Below, one piece after another: positions 25,193 to 35,045 of a DNA stretch of 64,000 nucleotides (positions are counted from its first letter, which is position 1; every line of letters starts with the position of its first letter). Source of the DNA: JAAYBF01 sp963715445 (GTDB lineage: Bacteria; Actinomycetota; Thermoleophilia; Solirubrobacterales; Thermoleophilaceae); NCBI GenBank assembly GCA_963715445.1, contig OY970240.1, positions 930,001 to 994,000 of the forward strand. The letters are read 5' to 3'. Below the pieces are notes generated by a model. It was not told the DNA's origin, made no database searches, and saw only the letters and a list, made by a program, of their open reading frames with translations. Made by a program: the position numbers and the translations under genes.

Positions 25193-26074
25193 TCAGTCCT
25201 CTTCCTTGGCCTCGCGCGGTTCCACGAACGGCTCCTCGTAGGCCGGCTCTCCGGCCTCCAGCAGGCGCCTGCGCTCGAGCTCCGCGTTGAACTCCGCGCC
25301 GAGCAGGATTGCGATGTTCGAGATCCACAGCCAGACGAGGAATGAGATCACCCCGCCGAGGGTTCCGTAGGTCTTGTCGTAGGAGCCGAAGTTCGCGACA
25401 TAGAACGCGAACAGCCCGGAGGCGATCAGCCAGACGGCGACAGCGAGCAGGCCGCCCGGGCTCAACCAGCGAAAGCCGGGCTGCTTGACGTTGGGCGCCG
25501 CCCAGTAGAGGAACGCGACCATGAAGCTGACGATCAGGAGCAGCACCGGCCACTTGGCGTAGCCCCACACCGTCACTGCGGTGTCGCCCAGGCCGATGAC
25601 GCTGCCCACCTGCTCGGCGAGGCCCCCGGTCAGCGCAACCCCGATCGCGGTGACGATCAGCAGCACGAGCAGGACCACCGTGATCCCCACCCTCACCGGG
25701 AGGGTCTTGTAGATCGGCCTCCCCTCCTCGACCCCGTAGATCGCGTTTGACGCGCGCATGAACGCGGCCACATAGCCCGATGCCGACCAGAGCGCCAGCG
25801 CGAGCCCGACGAAGAAGAGGACCCCCGCAGCCCTGCGGTTCTCCTGGAGGTTCTCGACCGCCCCCGTGAATATCTCCTTGGCGGGGCTGGGCGCCACCGT
25901 CTCCACGTTGTCCAGCAGCGCCTGCGTCGCCGAGGGGCCGAGCAGGCCGACCACCGAGACGAGCGCGATCAGCGCCGGGAAGATCGCCAGCACGCCGTAG
26001 TAGGTGAGCGCGGCGGCCCAGTCCGTGAGGTTGTCCGCCCTGAACCCCTTGATCGTCCGCTTCAGGGTGGCCAT
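25193..26074 (-). CDS. YihY/BrkB family membrane protein
   Basis: A 293-residue protein with six hydrophobic segments. It starts with the family-typical LTDWAAALTYYGVLAIFPALIAL and contains GVLFFVGLALALWSASG and the LLVLLIVTAIGVALTG stretch. The last helix region TLGGVISFLVWLWISNIAILLGAEFNAELE is diagnostic for the family (both given only as landmarks at about residues 15-37 and 230-260). These were once labelled ribonuclease BN in error; function is unknown, possibly envelope transport. ATG 26074; apparently monocistronic. The C-terminus is acidic (REAKEED). Confidence 0.9.
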   Translation of the reverse strand: MATLKRTIKGFRADNLTDWAAALTYYGVLAIFPALIALVSVVGLLGPSATQALLDNVETVAPSPAKEIFTGAVENLQENRRAAGVLFFVGLALALWSASGYVAAFMRASNAIYGVEEGRPIYKTLPVRVGITVVLLVLLIVTAIGVALTGGLAEQVGSVIGLGDTAVTVWGYAKWPVLLLIVSFMVAFLYWAAPNVKQPGFRWLSPGGLLAVAVWLIASGLFAFYVANFGSYDKTYGTLGGVISFLVWLWISNIAILLGAEFNAELERRRLLEAGEPAYEEPFVEPREAKEED

Positions 26075-26114
26075 GCGGACCCCCCTACCCGCGCGCGCGA
26101 CTCCGCAACCCAGA

Positions 26115-27785
26115 TCAGAGGGCGCTTGCGATGGCGCGTCCGGCTATGCGGCCGGAGAAGAGGCAGCCGCCGAGGAAGGTCCCCTCGAGCGCGCGATAGC
26201 CGTGCATCCCGCCGCCACCGAAGCCGGCGATCTCGCCGGCCGCATAGAGGCCGGGCAGCGGCTCGCCCGATGCCTGCAGGACGCGAGACTCGAGATCGGT
26301 CTGAAGGCCGCCGAGCGACTTCCGGGTGAGGATCGACAGCCGCACGGCTACGAGCGGGCCGGCGTCGGGATCGAGGATCCGGTGCGGCGCGGCCACGCGC
26401 GTGACCTTATCGGCGAAGTAGGAGCGGGCGCCGTGGATTGCGGTCACCTGGCCGTCCTTCGCGTACGGGTTGGCGATCTCCCGGTCGCGCGCGACGATCT
26501 GCGCCTCGATGTGCGCGAGGTCGAGCAGGTCGTCGCCCGACAGCTCGTTCATCCGCTGCACCAGGTCGGAAAGGTTGCGCTCCACGACGAAGTCGACGCC
26601 GTTGTCCATGAACGCCTGCACCGGGCTCGGCGGGCCGCTGCCGAGGCGCTCTTTGAGCACGGCTCGCACGCTCTTCGAGGTGGTGTCGGGGTTCTGCTCG
26701 GAGCCCGACAGCGCGAACTCCTTCTCGATGATCTTCTGGGTGAGCACGAACCACGTGTAGTCATGGCCGGTCTGCTGGATGTGCGCGAGCGTGCCGAGCG
26801 TGTCGTAGCCGGGGTAGAGCGGGCCGGGCAGGCGCTTCCCGCGCGCGTCGAACCAGAGCGACGAGGGCCCGGGGATGATCCGGATCGCGTGCTTGGGCCA
26901 GATCGGGTCCCAGTTGTGGATGCCCTCCACGTAGTGCCACATGCGATCGCCGTTGATCTCGTTGGCGCCGGCGGCGCCGGCGATCGCCAGCATCCGCCCG
27001 TCGACGTGGGCGGGAACGCCGGAGAGCATGCGCTCGGGCGGCTCGCCGAGACGCGCGGGCCACCTCTCGCGCACGAGCTCGTGATTGCCGCCGATGCCGC
27101 CGGTGGTCACCACCACGGCCTGGGCGTGCAGCTCGAAATCGCCGGCCTCGTCGCGGTTGGACTCGAACCCACGTCCGGTCGCGCTCGGCGCGAGCACCTT
27201 GCCGCGCACCCCGTCGACCGCGCCGCCGGTCACCGACAGCTCGTCGACCCGATGGCGGAAGCGCAGCTCCACCAGCCCCTTGGCAACCGCCTCGCGCACG
27301 CGGCGCTCGAACGGCGCCACGACGCCCGGCCCGGTGCCCCATGTGACGTGGAAGCGGGGCACGGAGTTGCCGTGCCCGTCAGCGTGGTAGCCGCCGCGCT
27401 CGGGCCAGCCGGGATTCGGCAGCCAGCGCATCCCCTGGGCGTGCAGCCACGCCCGCTTCTCACCGGAGCAGAACCCGACATATGCCTCGGCCCACTTGCG
27501 CGGCCACTCGTCCTCGGGACGATCGAACGCCGCCGTGCCGAGCCAGTCCTGCAGCGCCAGCTCGTAGGAGTCCTTGACGCGCATCCGGCGCTGCTCGGGG
27601 CTGTCCACGAACATCAGCCCGCCGAGCGACCAGAACGCCTGCCCGCCGAAGCACGCCTCCGGCTCCTGATCCAGCAGAATCACCTTCCGCCCGGCGTCGG
27701 CCAGCTCCGCGGTGGCGACCAAGCCCGCCAGCCCCGCGCCGACCACGATGACGTCGGCGGAGCCGCTGCTTGGATTCGATGCCAT
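26115..27785 (-). CDS. FAD-binding dehydrogenase (fumarate reductase/KstD-like)
   Basis: A 556-residue flavoprotein. The N-terminal Rossmann motif is VVGAGLAGLVATAELADAG with the acidic end of strand 2 (LLDQE). The FAD_binding_2 domain continues with WSLGGLMFVDSPEQRRM, and the C-terminus has the second FAD segment GLYAAGEIAGFGGGGMHG and the closing GGCLFSGRIAGRAIA. Length and motifs match the uncharacterised FAD-binding dehydrogenase subfamily related to 3-ketosteroid dehydrogenases. ATG 27785 is placed directly before the Rossmann fold; 35 upstream residues in frame are unlike the family. It faces away from its neighbour BrkB-like gene end and is not clearly in an operon. Substrate unknown. 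Confidence 0.88.
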   Translation of the reverse strand: MASNPSSGSADVIVVGAGLAGLVATAELADAGRKVILLDQEPEACFGGQAFWSLGGLMFVDSPEQRRMRVKDSYELALQDWLGTAAFDRPEDEWPRKWAEAYVGFCSGEKRAWLHAQGMRWLPNPGWPERGGYHADGHGNSVPRFHVTWGTGPGVVAPFERRVREAVAKGLVELRFRHRVDELSVTGGAVDGVRGKVLAPSATGRGFESNRDEAGDFELHAQAVVVTTGGIGGNHELVRERWPARLGEPPERMLSGVPAHVDGRMLAIAGAAGANEINGDRMWHYVEGIHNWDPIWPKHAIRIIPGPSSLWFDARGKRLPGPLYPGYDTLGTLAHIQQTGHDYTWFVLTQKIIEKEFALSGSEQNPDTTSKSVRAVLKERLGSGPPSPVQAFMDNGVDFVVERNLSDLVQRMNELSGDDLLDLAHIEAQIVARDREIANPYAKDGQVTAIHGARSYFADKVTRVAAPHRILDPDAGPLVAVRLSILTRKSLGGLQTDLESRVLQASGEPLPGLYAAGEIAGFGGGGMHGYRALEGTFLGGCLFSGRIAGRAIASAL

Positions 27786-27823
27786 TACGGCAGCGTATTT
27801 CAACCGACGAGGTGGGCGGGCGG

Positions 27824-29956
27824 CTACGCCTCGTCGAACCCGTACCGCTCCTGGAAGCGCCGGAGCGGAGCCGGCGCCCACCAGTTCCACTCGCCGAAGA
27901 GGCGCATCAGGGCGGGGACGAGCAAGGCGCGGACGATCGTCGCGTCGAGGATCACGCCGAGCGCCACGCCGAGCGCGATCTGCTTCATGAAGAAGACCGA
28001 GCTGACGCCGAAGGCGAGGAAGACGACGGCGATCATCACGGCTGCTGCCGTGATGACGCGGCCGGTGCGGCCGATGCCGAGCGCGACCGCCTCCTCGTTG
28101 CCATGACCAGCGTCGTAGAGCTCCTTGATGCGTGCCATCACGAGGACGGCGTAGTCGGTCGCGAGGCCGAAGATGATCGCGAACAGGAAGACCAGGCTCG
28201 TGACCTCGATCGCAGCCGGGCCGGTGTAGTCAAACGGGGCGTTGAGCCACCCCTCCTGGAAGGCGAGCACGAGGATGCCGAGCGTCGCGCCCAGCGTCAG
28301 CGTGTTCATCAGGAGCGTCTTGATGGGCAGCAGCACCGAGCCGGTGAGCAGGAACAGCACGAGCAGCGTCGCCAGGACGACGATCGCTACGACGACCGGG
28401 GCGTGGTCGACCAGGCTCTCCTTCTGGTCGATGAAGCGAGCGGTGTTGCCCGAGACCAGGGTCGTCGCCGTCCCCGGCGGCTGGAGCTCGCGAATGCTGC
28501 GCACCGAGTCCTGGGGCCTACCGGCGAGCGCCGCGCCGTCGGCGGCGAAGTTGGCGTAGGCCACGTCGGGCGAGACGCGCACGAACGGCGTCGCCGGCAC
28601 GATCCCGCCGACCTCCTCGATCTGCCGCTCGTAGGCCGCGAGCTGCGCCGGGCTCGCCTTGCCGCTGACGGTGACGGTGATCGCCTCGCTGACGTCGCGC
28701 GGGTAGTGGCCCTCGACGTAGCGGTAGGCGTCGTACGACGGCGCGCCGGCCGGCACGGCCTCGGCGCTCGGGCCGGTGAGCGTCGTGAATAGGAGTGGCG
28801 AGGCGGCGGCGAGCAGCAGCGCGGTGCTCGCCAGCGCGGTCGCCACCGGGCGGCGCATCACGCCGCGGGCGAGGCGGTACCAGCCGTCCGATTCGTCCGA
28901 GACCGCCGGCCCGCGACGGATCGACCACTTGTCGATGTTCGTGCCGAGCAGCGCCAGCAGCGACGGCACGACGAGGATCGCGATCACGGCCGAGAGGATC
29001 CCCACCGCCGCGCCGGCGACGGCCATCGAGTAGAGGAAGCGCTGCGGCATGACGACCAGCGCGGCCAGCGCGACGGCGACCGTGAAGCCCGAGAAGAGCG
29101 CGGTGCGCCCGGCCGTCTTGACGGTGCGGCGATGCGCCTCGCGCGTCGCCCCGTCGCGGGCGATCTCCTCCCTGTATCTCGAGACCATCAGCAGCGCGTA
29201 GTCGACCGCCAGGCCGAGGCTGAGCCCGGTCGCGATGTTCATCGCGAACAGCGACGTGTCGACGAGCTCCGACATCACGCGCAGCACGAGGAACGTCCCG
29301 ACGATCGAGATCACGCCGATCAGCAGCGGGATCGACGCCGCGATCACACCGCGGAAGACGAGCAGCAAGAGGATCGTGAGCACCGGGAAGGCGATCAGCT
29401 CGGCCTTCGTGAGGTCTTCGCGCGTCTGATCGTTGGTTTCGTTGAAGCCGGCCGCGAACCCGCCCATCCCGACATCCAGCGAGCTCGACTCGGCGATCGG
29501 CAGGACGTCCTCGGCGACGAAGCCGCCGGTGTCCTCGACATCGGCCGTGGTCAGGTGGACCGATATGACCAGCGACTCCCCGTCCTTGGCGACCAGCCTC
29601 GCGCCGGCGCGCCGGTCCTCCAGGGGATCGATGACCCGGCCGACGTGCTCGACCCCGCGGACCTCCTCGCTGAGCTGGGCGACCTCACGCCGGACGGCCG
29701 GGCTCGCCATGTCGAGCTTTCCGCCGTCCGGGTCGCGCACGACCAGGAAGAGCGCGGCGTTGGGGTCGTAGCCCAGCGCGCCGCGCAGCGTCTCGGTGGC
29801 CTGCTCGCTCTCGGACGCGCTGTCGGTGAAGCCGGCCGCCTTGAGGTGCTTCTCGACGTCGTGGCCCACGCCGATCGAGAGGACGGCGAACGCCCCCACG
29901 AGGACCAGGACGAGCTTCGGGCGGTTCCATGTGAGGTCTGCGATCCGGTCGAGCAT
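27824..29956 (-). CDS. MMPL/RND family exporter
   Basis: A 710-residue transporter with two internal repeats, each made of one helix, a large external domain and a five-helix bundle. TM1 lies at about 14-32 (LVLVLVGAFAVLSIGV). The first bundle contains SLGLAVDYALLMVSRYREE and the second FGLATDYAVLVMARIKE, the paired Asp-Tyr segments that carry proton coupling in MmpL proteins. It likely exports lipids or drugs. It is divergent from an HxlR regulator with a perfect palindrome between them, so regulated efflux is the simplest reading. Confidence 0.92.
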   Translation of the reverse strand: MLDRIADLTWNRPKLVLVLVGAFAVLSIGVGHDVEKHLKAAGFTDSASESEQATETLRGALGYDPNAALFLVVRDPDGGKLDMASPAVRREVAQLSEEVRGVEHVGRVIDPLEDRRAGARLVAKDGESLVISVHLTTADVEDTGGFVAEDVLPIAESSSLDVGMGGFAAGFNETNDQTREDLTKAELIAFPVLTILLLLVFRGVIAASIPLLIGVISIVGTFLVLRVMSELVDTSLFAMNIATGLSLGLAVDYALLMVSRYREEIARDGATREAHRRTVKTAGRTALFSGFTVAVALAALVVMPQRFLYSMAVAGAAVGILSAVIAILVVPSLLALLGTNIDKWSIRRGPAVSDESDGWYRLARGVMRRPVATALASTALLLAAASPLLFTTLTGPSAEAVPAGAPSYDAYRYVEGHYPRDVSEAITVTVSGKASPAQLAAYERQIEEVGGIVPATPFVRVSPDVAYANFAADGAALAGRPQDSVRSIRELQPPGTATTLVSGNTARFIDQKESLVDHAPVVVAIVVLATLLVLFLLTGSVLLPIKTLLMNTLTLGATLGILVLAFQEGWLNAPFDYTGPAAIEVTSLVFLFAIIFGLATDYAVLVMARIKELYDAGHGNEEAVALGIGRTGRVITAAAVMIAVVFLAFGVSSVFFMKQIALGVALGVILDATIVRALLVPALMRLFGEWNWWAPAPLRRFQERYGFDEA

Positions 29957-29974
29957 GGCGGCGACTGTATCAGA

Positions 29975-30018
29975 GTCAGTTCCTCAAAGAAACTTATTCG
30001 TTTACTTCGGGAACTGAC
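29975..30018. promoter_or_regulatory. Candidate HxlR operator between MMPL and regulator
   Basis: GTCAGTTCC (29975-29983) and GGAACTGAC (30010-30018) are perfect inverted copies around a 26-base AT-rich core that contains AAAC/GTTT inner symmetry. The site lies between the divergent MMPL (ATG 29956) and HxlR (ATG 30038) genes, only about 20 bases from each start, where a dimeric winged-helix regulator could block both. Confidence 0.65.
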
Positions 30019-30037
30019 CCCGCTACAGTTGGGGGTG

Positions 30038-30556
30038 ATGAGCCGCGCCTCCCTCGACGACATGAACTGCTCGATCGCCCGCACGCTGGACGTGATCGGC
30101 GACGCCTGGACGCCCCTGATCCTGCGCGACGTCGCCGTGGGCATCACGCGCTTCGATGCGATCCAGCGCGACCTCGGCATCTCTCGCAAGGTGCTCAGCG
30201 AGCGGCTCGCCGCGCTGGTCGCCCACGACGTCCTGCAGCGCGTGCCCTACCAGGACAAGCCCGCCCGCTTCGACTACTACCCCACCGAGAAGGGCGCCGA
30301 CCTCTCCTTCGTCCTGCTCGCGATGCAGGCCTGGGGCAACCGCTGGGCCTTCGGCGAGGACGGCCCGCCGATCCTCATCCGCCACGAGGCCTGCGGCGAG
30401 CTGATCGAGGCGGTGCCCGCCTGCTCGAGCTGCGGCGAGCGGCTGAACGTGGCCGACATCACCCCGCTGCGCGGCCCGAGCTTCGAGCCCGGCCCCGGCA
30501 CCAGCGAGGTCTCGGCAGCGCTCGATCGCAGGGCCGCGCAGGTCCAGTCCGCCTAG
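30038..30556 (+). CDS. HxlR family transcriptional regulator with Cys-rich C-terminus
   Basis: A 172-residue winged-helix regulator. HxlR hallmarks are MNCSIARTLDVIGDAWTPLI (Cys in the N-terminal helix), RFDAIQRDLGISRKVLSERL as the recognition helix and a wing at DYYPTEKGADL. An extra 65-residue C-terminal extension carries HEACGE and PACSSCGERL, so one His and three or four Cys could bind metal or sense oxidants. ATG 30038 is used; ATG 30062 is possible. It probably autoregulates and controls the divergent MMPL exporter through the palindrome in between. Confidence 0.9.
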   Translation: MSRASLDDMNCSIARTLDVIGDAWTPLILRDVAVGITRFDAIQRDLGISRKVLSERLAALVAHDVLQRVPYQDKPARFDYYPTEKGADLSFVLLAMQAWGNRWAFGEDGPPILIRHEACGELIEAVPACSSCGERLNVADITPLRGPSFEPGPGTSEVSAALDRRAAQVQSA

Positions 30557-30589
30557 GCCGATCGCCTCAGACGAGATCCCGGGTACAGA

Positions 30590-30610
30590 AATCGGCTGCA
30601 GCTGCCGATT
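30590..30610. promoter_or_regulatory. Inverted repeat just upstream of the GGDEF-like gene
   Basis: AATCGGC (30590-30596) and GCCGATT (30604-30610) are perfect inverted copies with a seven-base spacer, ending eight bases before ATG 30619. No clear Shine-Dalgarno lies there, so this may be an operator on a short leader or a hairpin masking the start. Confidence 0.35.
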
Positions 30611-30618
30611 GAAATTTC

Positions 30619-31038
30619 ATGGACACCGCTTCGACCTCTCGCAGCCTCCGCGGGAGCCGCACCCTCTGGCCACGGCTCCGCTCCTTGGCCCCGCCCCAAG
30701 CCAAGCGCCCCGAAATCTCCGACGCTACGGAGGTCGCCGAACAGGAGCTGTTCGCGACGTTCGACCTGACGGGCCTTCAGACCCACGACCGCGAGCCCGG
30801 CAGCGAGGAGTGGGACGAGCTCGTGGGCCGCATCAGCCACGACCTGGTGAGGGCCGTGGGGGCCTCCGGGCGCGCCTACCACCTCGCTCCGACCCGGTTC
30901 GCCATTCGAGCTCGTGTCGATCCGCGTGGCGAGCAGGAGCTCCTGCAGGCCGTGCTGACCGCATTGACCGACCCCTCCTTCGACATCGCCGTCATCCACT
31001 CGACGGTGACCCACGTTCCGGTCGAAGAGCGGGACTAG
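30619..31038 (+). CDS. Degenerate GGDEF-like domain protein
   Basis: A 139-residue soluble protein. From about residue 48, the pattern FDLTGLQTHDREPGSEEWDE, then ISHDLVRAV, then GRAYHLAPTRFAIRA, a helix and IAVIHSTVTHVP follows the spacing of the second half of a GGDEF domain. In that reading HLAPTRF occupies the place of RxGGDEF. If correct, the active-site Gly-Gly-Asp-Glu is lost, so it cannot make c-di-GMP. The first 45 residues are basic and Pro-rich. It converges with an EAL-DICT gene 19 bases away. The fold assignment is pattern-based inference; otherwise hypothetical. Confidence 0.45.
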   Translation: MDTASTSRSLRGSRTLWPRLRSLAPPQAKRPEISDATEVAEQELFATFDLTGLQTHDREPGSEEWDELVGRISHDLVRAVGASGRAYHLAPTRFAIRARVDPRGEQELLQAVLTALTDPSFDIAVIHSTVTHVPVEERD

Positions 31039-31057
31039 CCCGCAGACGAGCCTTTCG

Positions 31058-32314
31058 CTACTCGGCGGGAAGGCTCGGCCGACCGGCGATCCTCAGGATC
31101 AGCGCCTGCGCGCACTCCACGATCAAGTCGCGGTCGTAGGTGAAGATGAAATCGAACTCCTGCTCCTCGGCGCCGTCCAGAGGACGCTCCTTGGCGGCGA
31201 CCATCGCGGCGAAGTGAGCGCTGATGGCGATGACGTTCCAGGTGCCACTCACCGGGTCATCCTCGTAGATGTTGATGCCCTTCAGCCCCGGGATGGGCTC
31301 GGGGGGCACCCCTACCGCAAGCACCGCGGCGAAGGCGAGCTCGGTGGCCAGCTCCTCATAGACCCCGAGGTGGGACTTCCAGCGATCGGCGTCCGGGAAG
31401 CTGCTGAGCAGCAGCGACGTGCGGCTGCTCCTTGCCGCTTGGCGCTCGAGCTCGCGGCTCATCGCCGCCAGCAGCGGGATCGTTCCGCGGCGGACCTTGC
31501 GGTGCGCGCTGGCCAGCTCGAACGGCGTCCGCCACGTGTATGGCAGCGCGGAGGAGTAGATCGGAAGCGGTATGTCGGTCGCCCGGGTGTGCTTGGGCTC
31601 CGAGGAGGGACGGCCGAAGAGGAAGCCCTGCCCCAGCGTCGCTCCCAGTGCACGCGCGTACTGGGCCTGCTCTTCGTCCTCGATGCCCTCCGCGAGCACG
31701 GTCGCGCCCGTGCGCTCGGCCTGGGCGCCCACCGCACCGGCGATCGCGGCGATCTCGGGAGTCGGTTGGGCTTGCACGAGACGCAGGTCGAGCTTGATCA
31801 CGTCGGGGCGCAAGAGCGGCATCAGCGCGAGCGAGCGCGTATCGGCGCCGACATCGTCGAGCGCGATCCCCCAGCCCTTCTCACGAGCCGACTGGACCGC
31901 CGGCAGCAGCTCGACCAGGCGAGTGGTCAGCGTCCGCTCGGTGAGCTCGATGATGCCGCGCACGTCCCGCCCGATCTGGGGCAGCGCCCCGAAGCCGGAG
32001 ACGTCGGGCTCGACGTTCACGAACAGCGTCAGCGGAGACTTGATCGCGTGCGTCTGGGCGCTCGCCACGGCTTTGTTCTGGCATGCCGCGTCGAGCTCCG
32101 CAAGGCGATCTTCGGCCCTGGCGGCGGCAAACAGCTCATCTGGCTGCTCGAGCGTCGAGCCCTCCGGCCCGCGCGTCAGCGCCTCGAATCCGAACAGGCT
32201 GCCCGTCTCCAGATCAACGATGGGCTGGAAGACCGACCGCAGTTCCTGGCGCTCCAAGATCTCCTCGAGTGCCCCGGCGGCAGGCGCCAGGACCTCAGGC
32301 TCTGCCGCCTCCAT
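31058..32314 (-). CDS. EAL domain phosphodiesterase with C-terminal DICT-like sensory domain
   Basis: A 418-residue protein. The EAL domain spans about residues 15-235 with catalytic positions intact: FEALTR, LFVNVEP, IELTER, ALDDVGAD, IKLDL, LAEGIED and GQGFLFGRP, so c-di-GMP hydrolysis is plausible. The C-terminal 180 residues (from LPYTWRTPFEL, with LLSSFPDADRW and FDFIFTYDRDLIV) fit a DICT sensory domain. No transmembrane segment is seen. ATG 32314. The minus-strand upstream region has a duplicated GGGCCAC motif. It is convergent with the GGDEF-like gene. Confidence 0.85.
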   Translation of the reverse strand: MEAAEPEVLAPAAGALEEILERQELRSVFQPIVDLETGSLFGFEALTRGPEGSTLEQPDELFAAARAEDRLAELDAACQNKAVASAQTHAIKSPLTLFVNVEPDVSGFGALPQIGRDVRGIIELTERTLTTRLVELLPAVQSAREKGWGIALDDVGADTRSLALMPLLRPDVIKLDLRLVQAQPTPEIAAIAGAVGAQAERTGATVLAEGIEDEEQAQYARALGATLGQGFLFGRPSSEPKHTRATDIPLPIYSSALPYTWRTPFELASAHRKVRRGTIPLLAAMSRELERQAARSSRTSLLLSSFPDADRWKSHLGVYEELATELAFAAVLAVGVPPEPIPGLKGINIYEDDPVSGTWNVIAISAHFAAMVAAKERPLDGAEEQEFDFIFTYDRDLIVECAQALILRIAGRPSLPAE

Positions 32315-32418
32315 CGGTCGAGCATACGCCTCTGGAGCAAATCGCGAGTCTTAAAGTTGCAATTGTCACTAATGCGCCGGTGGCCCGTGGCCCAATCGCC
32401 ATTCGACTGTCCCGTCGT

Positions 32419-33414
32419 TCAGGCGGCGAGCTCGTGGCCCTCGGCTGAGCGAAATCGCGCCCGATAGCCGGACGGGCCGACGCCGAGGACCCGCAGGAAC
32501 GCCCGCCGCATCGTCTCGGAGCTGCCGAAGCCGCAGGAGGCCGCGACCGCTTCGATCGGTGCAGTGGTGCTCTCGAGCTGCTCGCGCGCGGCCTCGACCC
32601 GAGTCCGCTCCACGAACCGCGCGGGGGTCGTCCCCGTCTGGTCGGCGAAGACGCGTCGCAGGTGCCGTTCCGAGATGGCCGCGCGCTTGGCGAGCTGCGC
32701 GAGGCGATGGTCGGCCGCGGGCTCGGCCACGATGGCGTCGAGGATCTGCCGGATCGGCGAGGCGATCGTGCCGGGGAGCGCCAAGCGCTCTGAGAACTGG
32801 GACTGGCCTCCCGGTCGCTGGAGGAACATGACCGTCCAGCGGGCGACGGTGCGGGCCACGTCGGGCCCGTGGTCCTCCTCGATGAGGGCGAGGGTCAGGT
32901 CCATGCCCGCGGTGGAGCCGGCGGAGGTCACGGTCGCTCCGTCGCGAACGAAGATCCGGTCGGGCTCCACGCGGACGCGCGGGTGGCGGCGAGCGAGCTC
33001 GGCGCAGAACGCCCAGTGGGTCGTAGCGGCCTTGCCGTCGAGCAGCCCGGCGCCGGCGAGCAGGAACGCGCCGGTGCAGACCGAGCACGTTCGGCGGGCT
33101 CCGGTGGAGAGGCGCCGCAGCCCGGAGGTGAGCCGCGCGTCATCGACCACCTCGCCGATCCGCATGCCGCCGCCGACGATCACCGTGTCCACCGCGCGCG
33201 GCCGGACGTGATCGAGCGGCTTGTCGGCGGCGATCCTCATGCCCGCCGATCCGCGAACCGGTGCGCCGTCGGGCGTGGCGATCGTCACCCGGTAGCCGCC
33301 CACGCCTCCGAGCACCTGCGTGGCCGCGTCGAGCATCTCGGCCGGGCCGACGAGGTTGAGCAGCTGCATGCCGTCGAAGCCGACGAGCACGACCTCCCGC
33401 TTGGACGGCGCCAT
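32419..33414 (-). CDS. GlxA family AraC-type transcriptional regulator
   Basis: A 331-residue regulator. An N-terminal DJ-1/PfpI amidase-like domain (about 8-180, VVLVGFDGMQLLNLVGP, with the nucleophile-elbow region SVCTGAFLLAGAGLL) precedes two AraC HTH motifs (LAQLAKRAAISERHLRRVF and the second ending SSETMRRAFLRVLGVGPSG). ATG 33414 is used; 21 upstream in-frame residues do not match the family. It is divergent from the MBL-fold hydrolase gene with about 105 bases between, making that gene a candidate target. Confidence 0.9.
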   Translation of the reverse strand: MAPSKREVVLVGFDGMQLLNLVGPAEMLDAATQVLGGVGGYRVTIATPDGAPVRGSAGMRIAADKPLDHVRPRAVDTVIVGGGMRIGEVVDDARLTSGLRRLSTGARRTCSVCTGAFLLAGAGLLDGKAATTHWAFCAELARRHPRVRVEPDRIFVRDGATVTSAGSTAGMDLTLALIEEDHGPDVARTVARWTVMFLQRPGGQSQFSERLALPGTIASPIRQILDAIVAEPAADHRLAQLAKRAAISERHLRRVFADQTGTTPARFVERTRVEAAREQLESTTAPIEAVAASCGFGSSETMRRAFLRVLGVGPSGYRARFRSAEGHELAA

Positions 33415-33518
33415 GCGCAAGATGGTGAACGGTCGAGCCGATGTCCGCAAGGACGTATGGCCCTCGTATCCGGCCATACCTCAGCTACCGAGGTCGGGAC
33501 GCCGGTATTCCTCCGGCC

Positions 33519-34316
<798 letters not shown>

Positions 34317-34355
34317 GTGTGGCCTTGGCGGAGGCCGGGCCGGCCATTCTAGGGC

Positions 34356-34952
34356 CTATGGAGATGAAGGGCGGCTCCGACCTGGCCCCCGCGCGAGCCC
34401 AGCGGTGAGCACCAGGAAACCGATCCCGATGAGCAGCAGGGCGATGCCCACCACCAGCGAGAACAGCGCCACCTGCTCGGCGAAGTAGCTCGTGTTCAAT
34501 GCCGTGGTCAGCGCCGTGGCGGTGATCCAGATGTTGCGCTGCGGATTGTCGACCGGCTTGCCCGACTGGGGGTCCACCGCAGCGCGGGCCTGATCGGCGG
34601 TCGGTCGGCCGTTCTTGCCCATGAAGCGAGGCATCTGCGAATAGGTCTGCCCGCCGGTCGCCTCGAGCGCGTGAACCCGGATGTAGTCGGCGAAGCACTT
34701 CGCCTTGGCGCCGGTGTCCACGGGCGTTCCAGCAGCCGTGCAGTCCGGCAGCTCGACATCGTTCAGCCCGGCCTCCTCGAGGGCGGTGCGCGTCGCCTCG
34801 GGAGTCATGTCGGGCGTGCCGACGATCCGCTCCCGCTCGACGGTGTCGCGCACCTCCGCGCGACCGGTCACCCCCACGACGATCGTCGCGACACCCAGCA
34901 CGATCAGGACGAGGCTTGCAACCACGCCCCCAATGGCGAAGAACTTGCTCAT
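34356..34952 (-). CDS. Predicted membrane protein with extracytoplasmic domain
   Basis: A 198-residue protein with an N-terminal helix (about 5-28, FAIGGVVASLVLIVLGVATI) and a C-terminal helix (about 158-185, VALFSLVVGIALLLIGIGFL), with about 125 residues between them probably outside. That domain has two cysteines (LPDCTAAG and KCFADYIRV), likely disulfide-bonded. ATG 34952 with GGAG seven bases upstream is favoured over a GTG immediately before it. No family is recognised. It seems a stand-alone gene between tRNA-Arg and the Nudix gene. Confidence 0.75.
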   Translation of the reverse strand: MSKFFAIGGVVASLVLIVLGVATIVVGVTGRAEVRDTVERERIVGTPDMTPEATRTALEEAGLNDVELPDCTAAGTPVDTGAKAKCFADYIRVHALEATGGQTYSQMPRFMGKNGRPTADQARAAVDPQSGKPVDNPQRNIWITATALTTALNTSYFAEQVALFSLVVGIALLLIGIGFLVLTAGLARGPGRSRPSSP

Positions 34953-35045
34953 CACTCTCTCCTCAGCGTCGTGTCAGGTCGTGACGAGGGTATAGCCCGC
35001 TACCGCACCCACCCCGCTACGTCCCAAGAGCTTCGGTCCGCAGAC

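Noticed and set aside
26004..28106. A 700-codon plus-strand frame opposite the BrkB, FAD dehydrogenase and MMPL genes
   Set aside because: Antisense shadow across three clear minus-strand genes.
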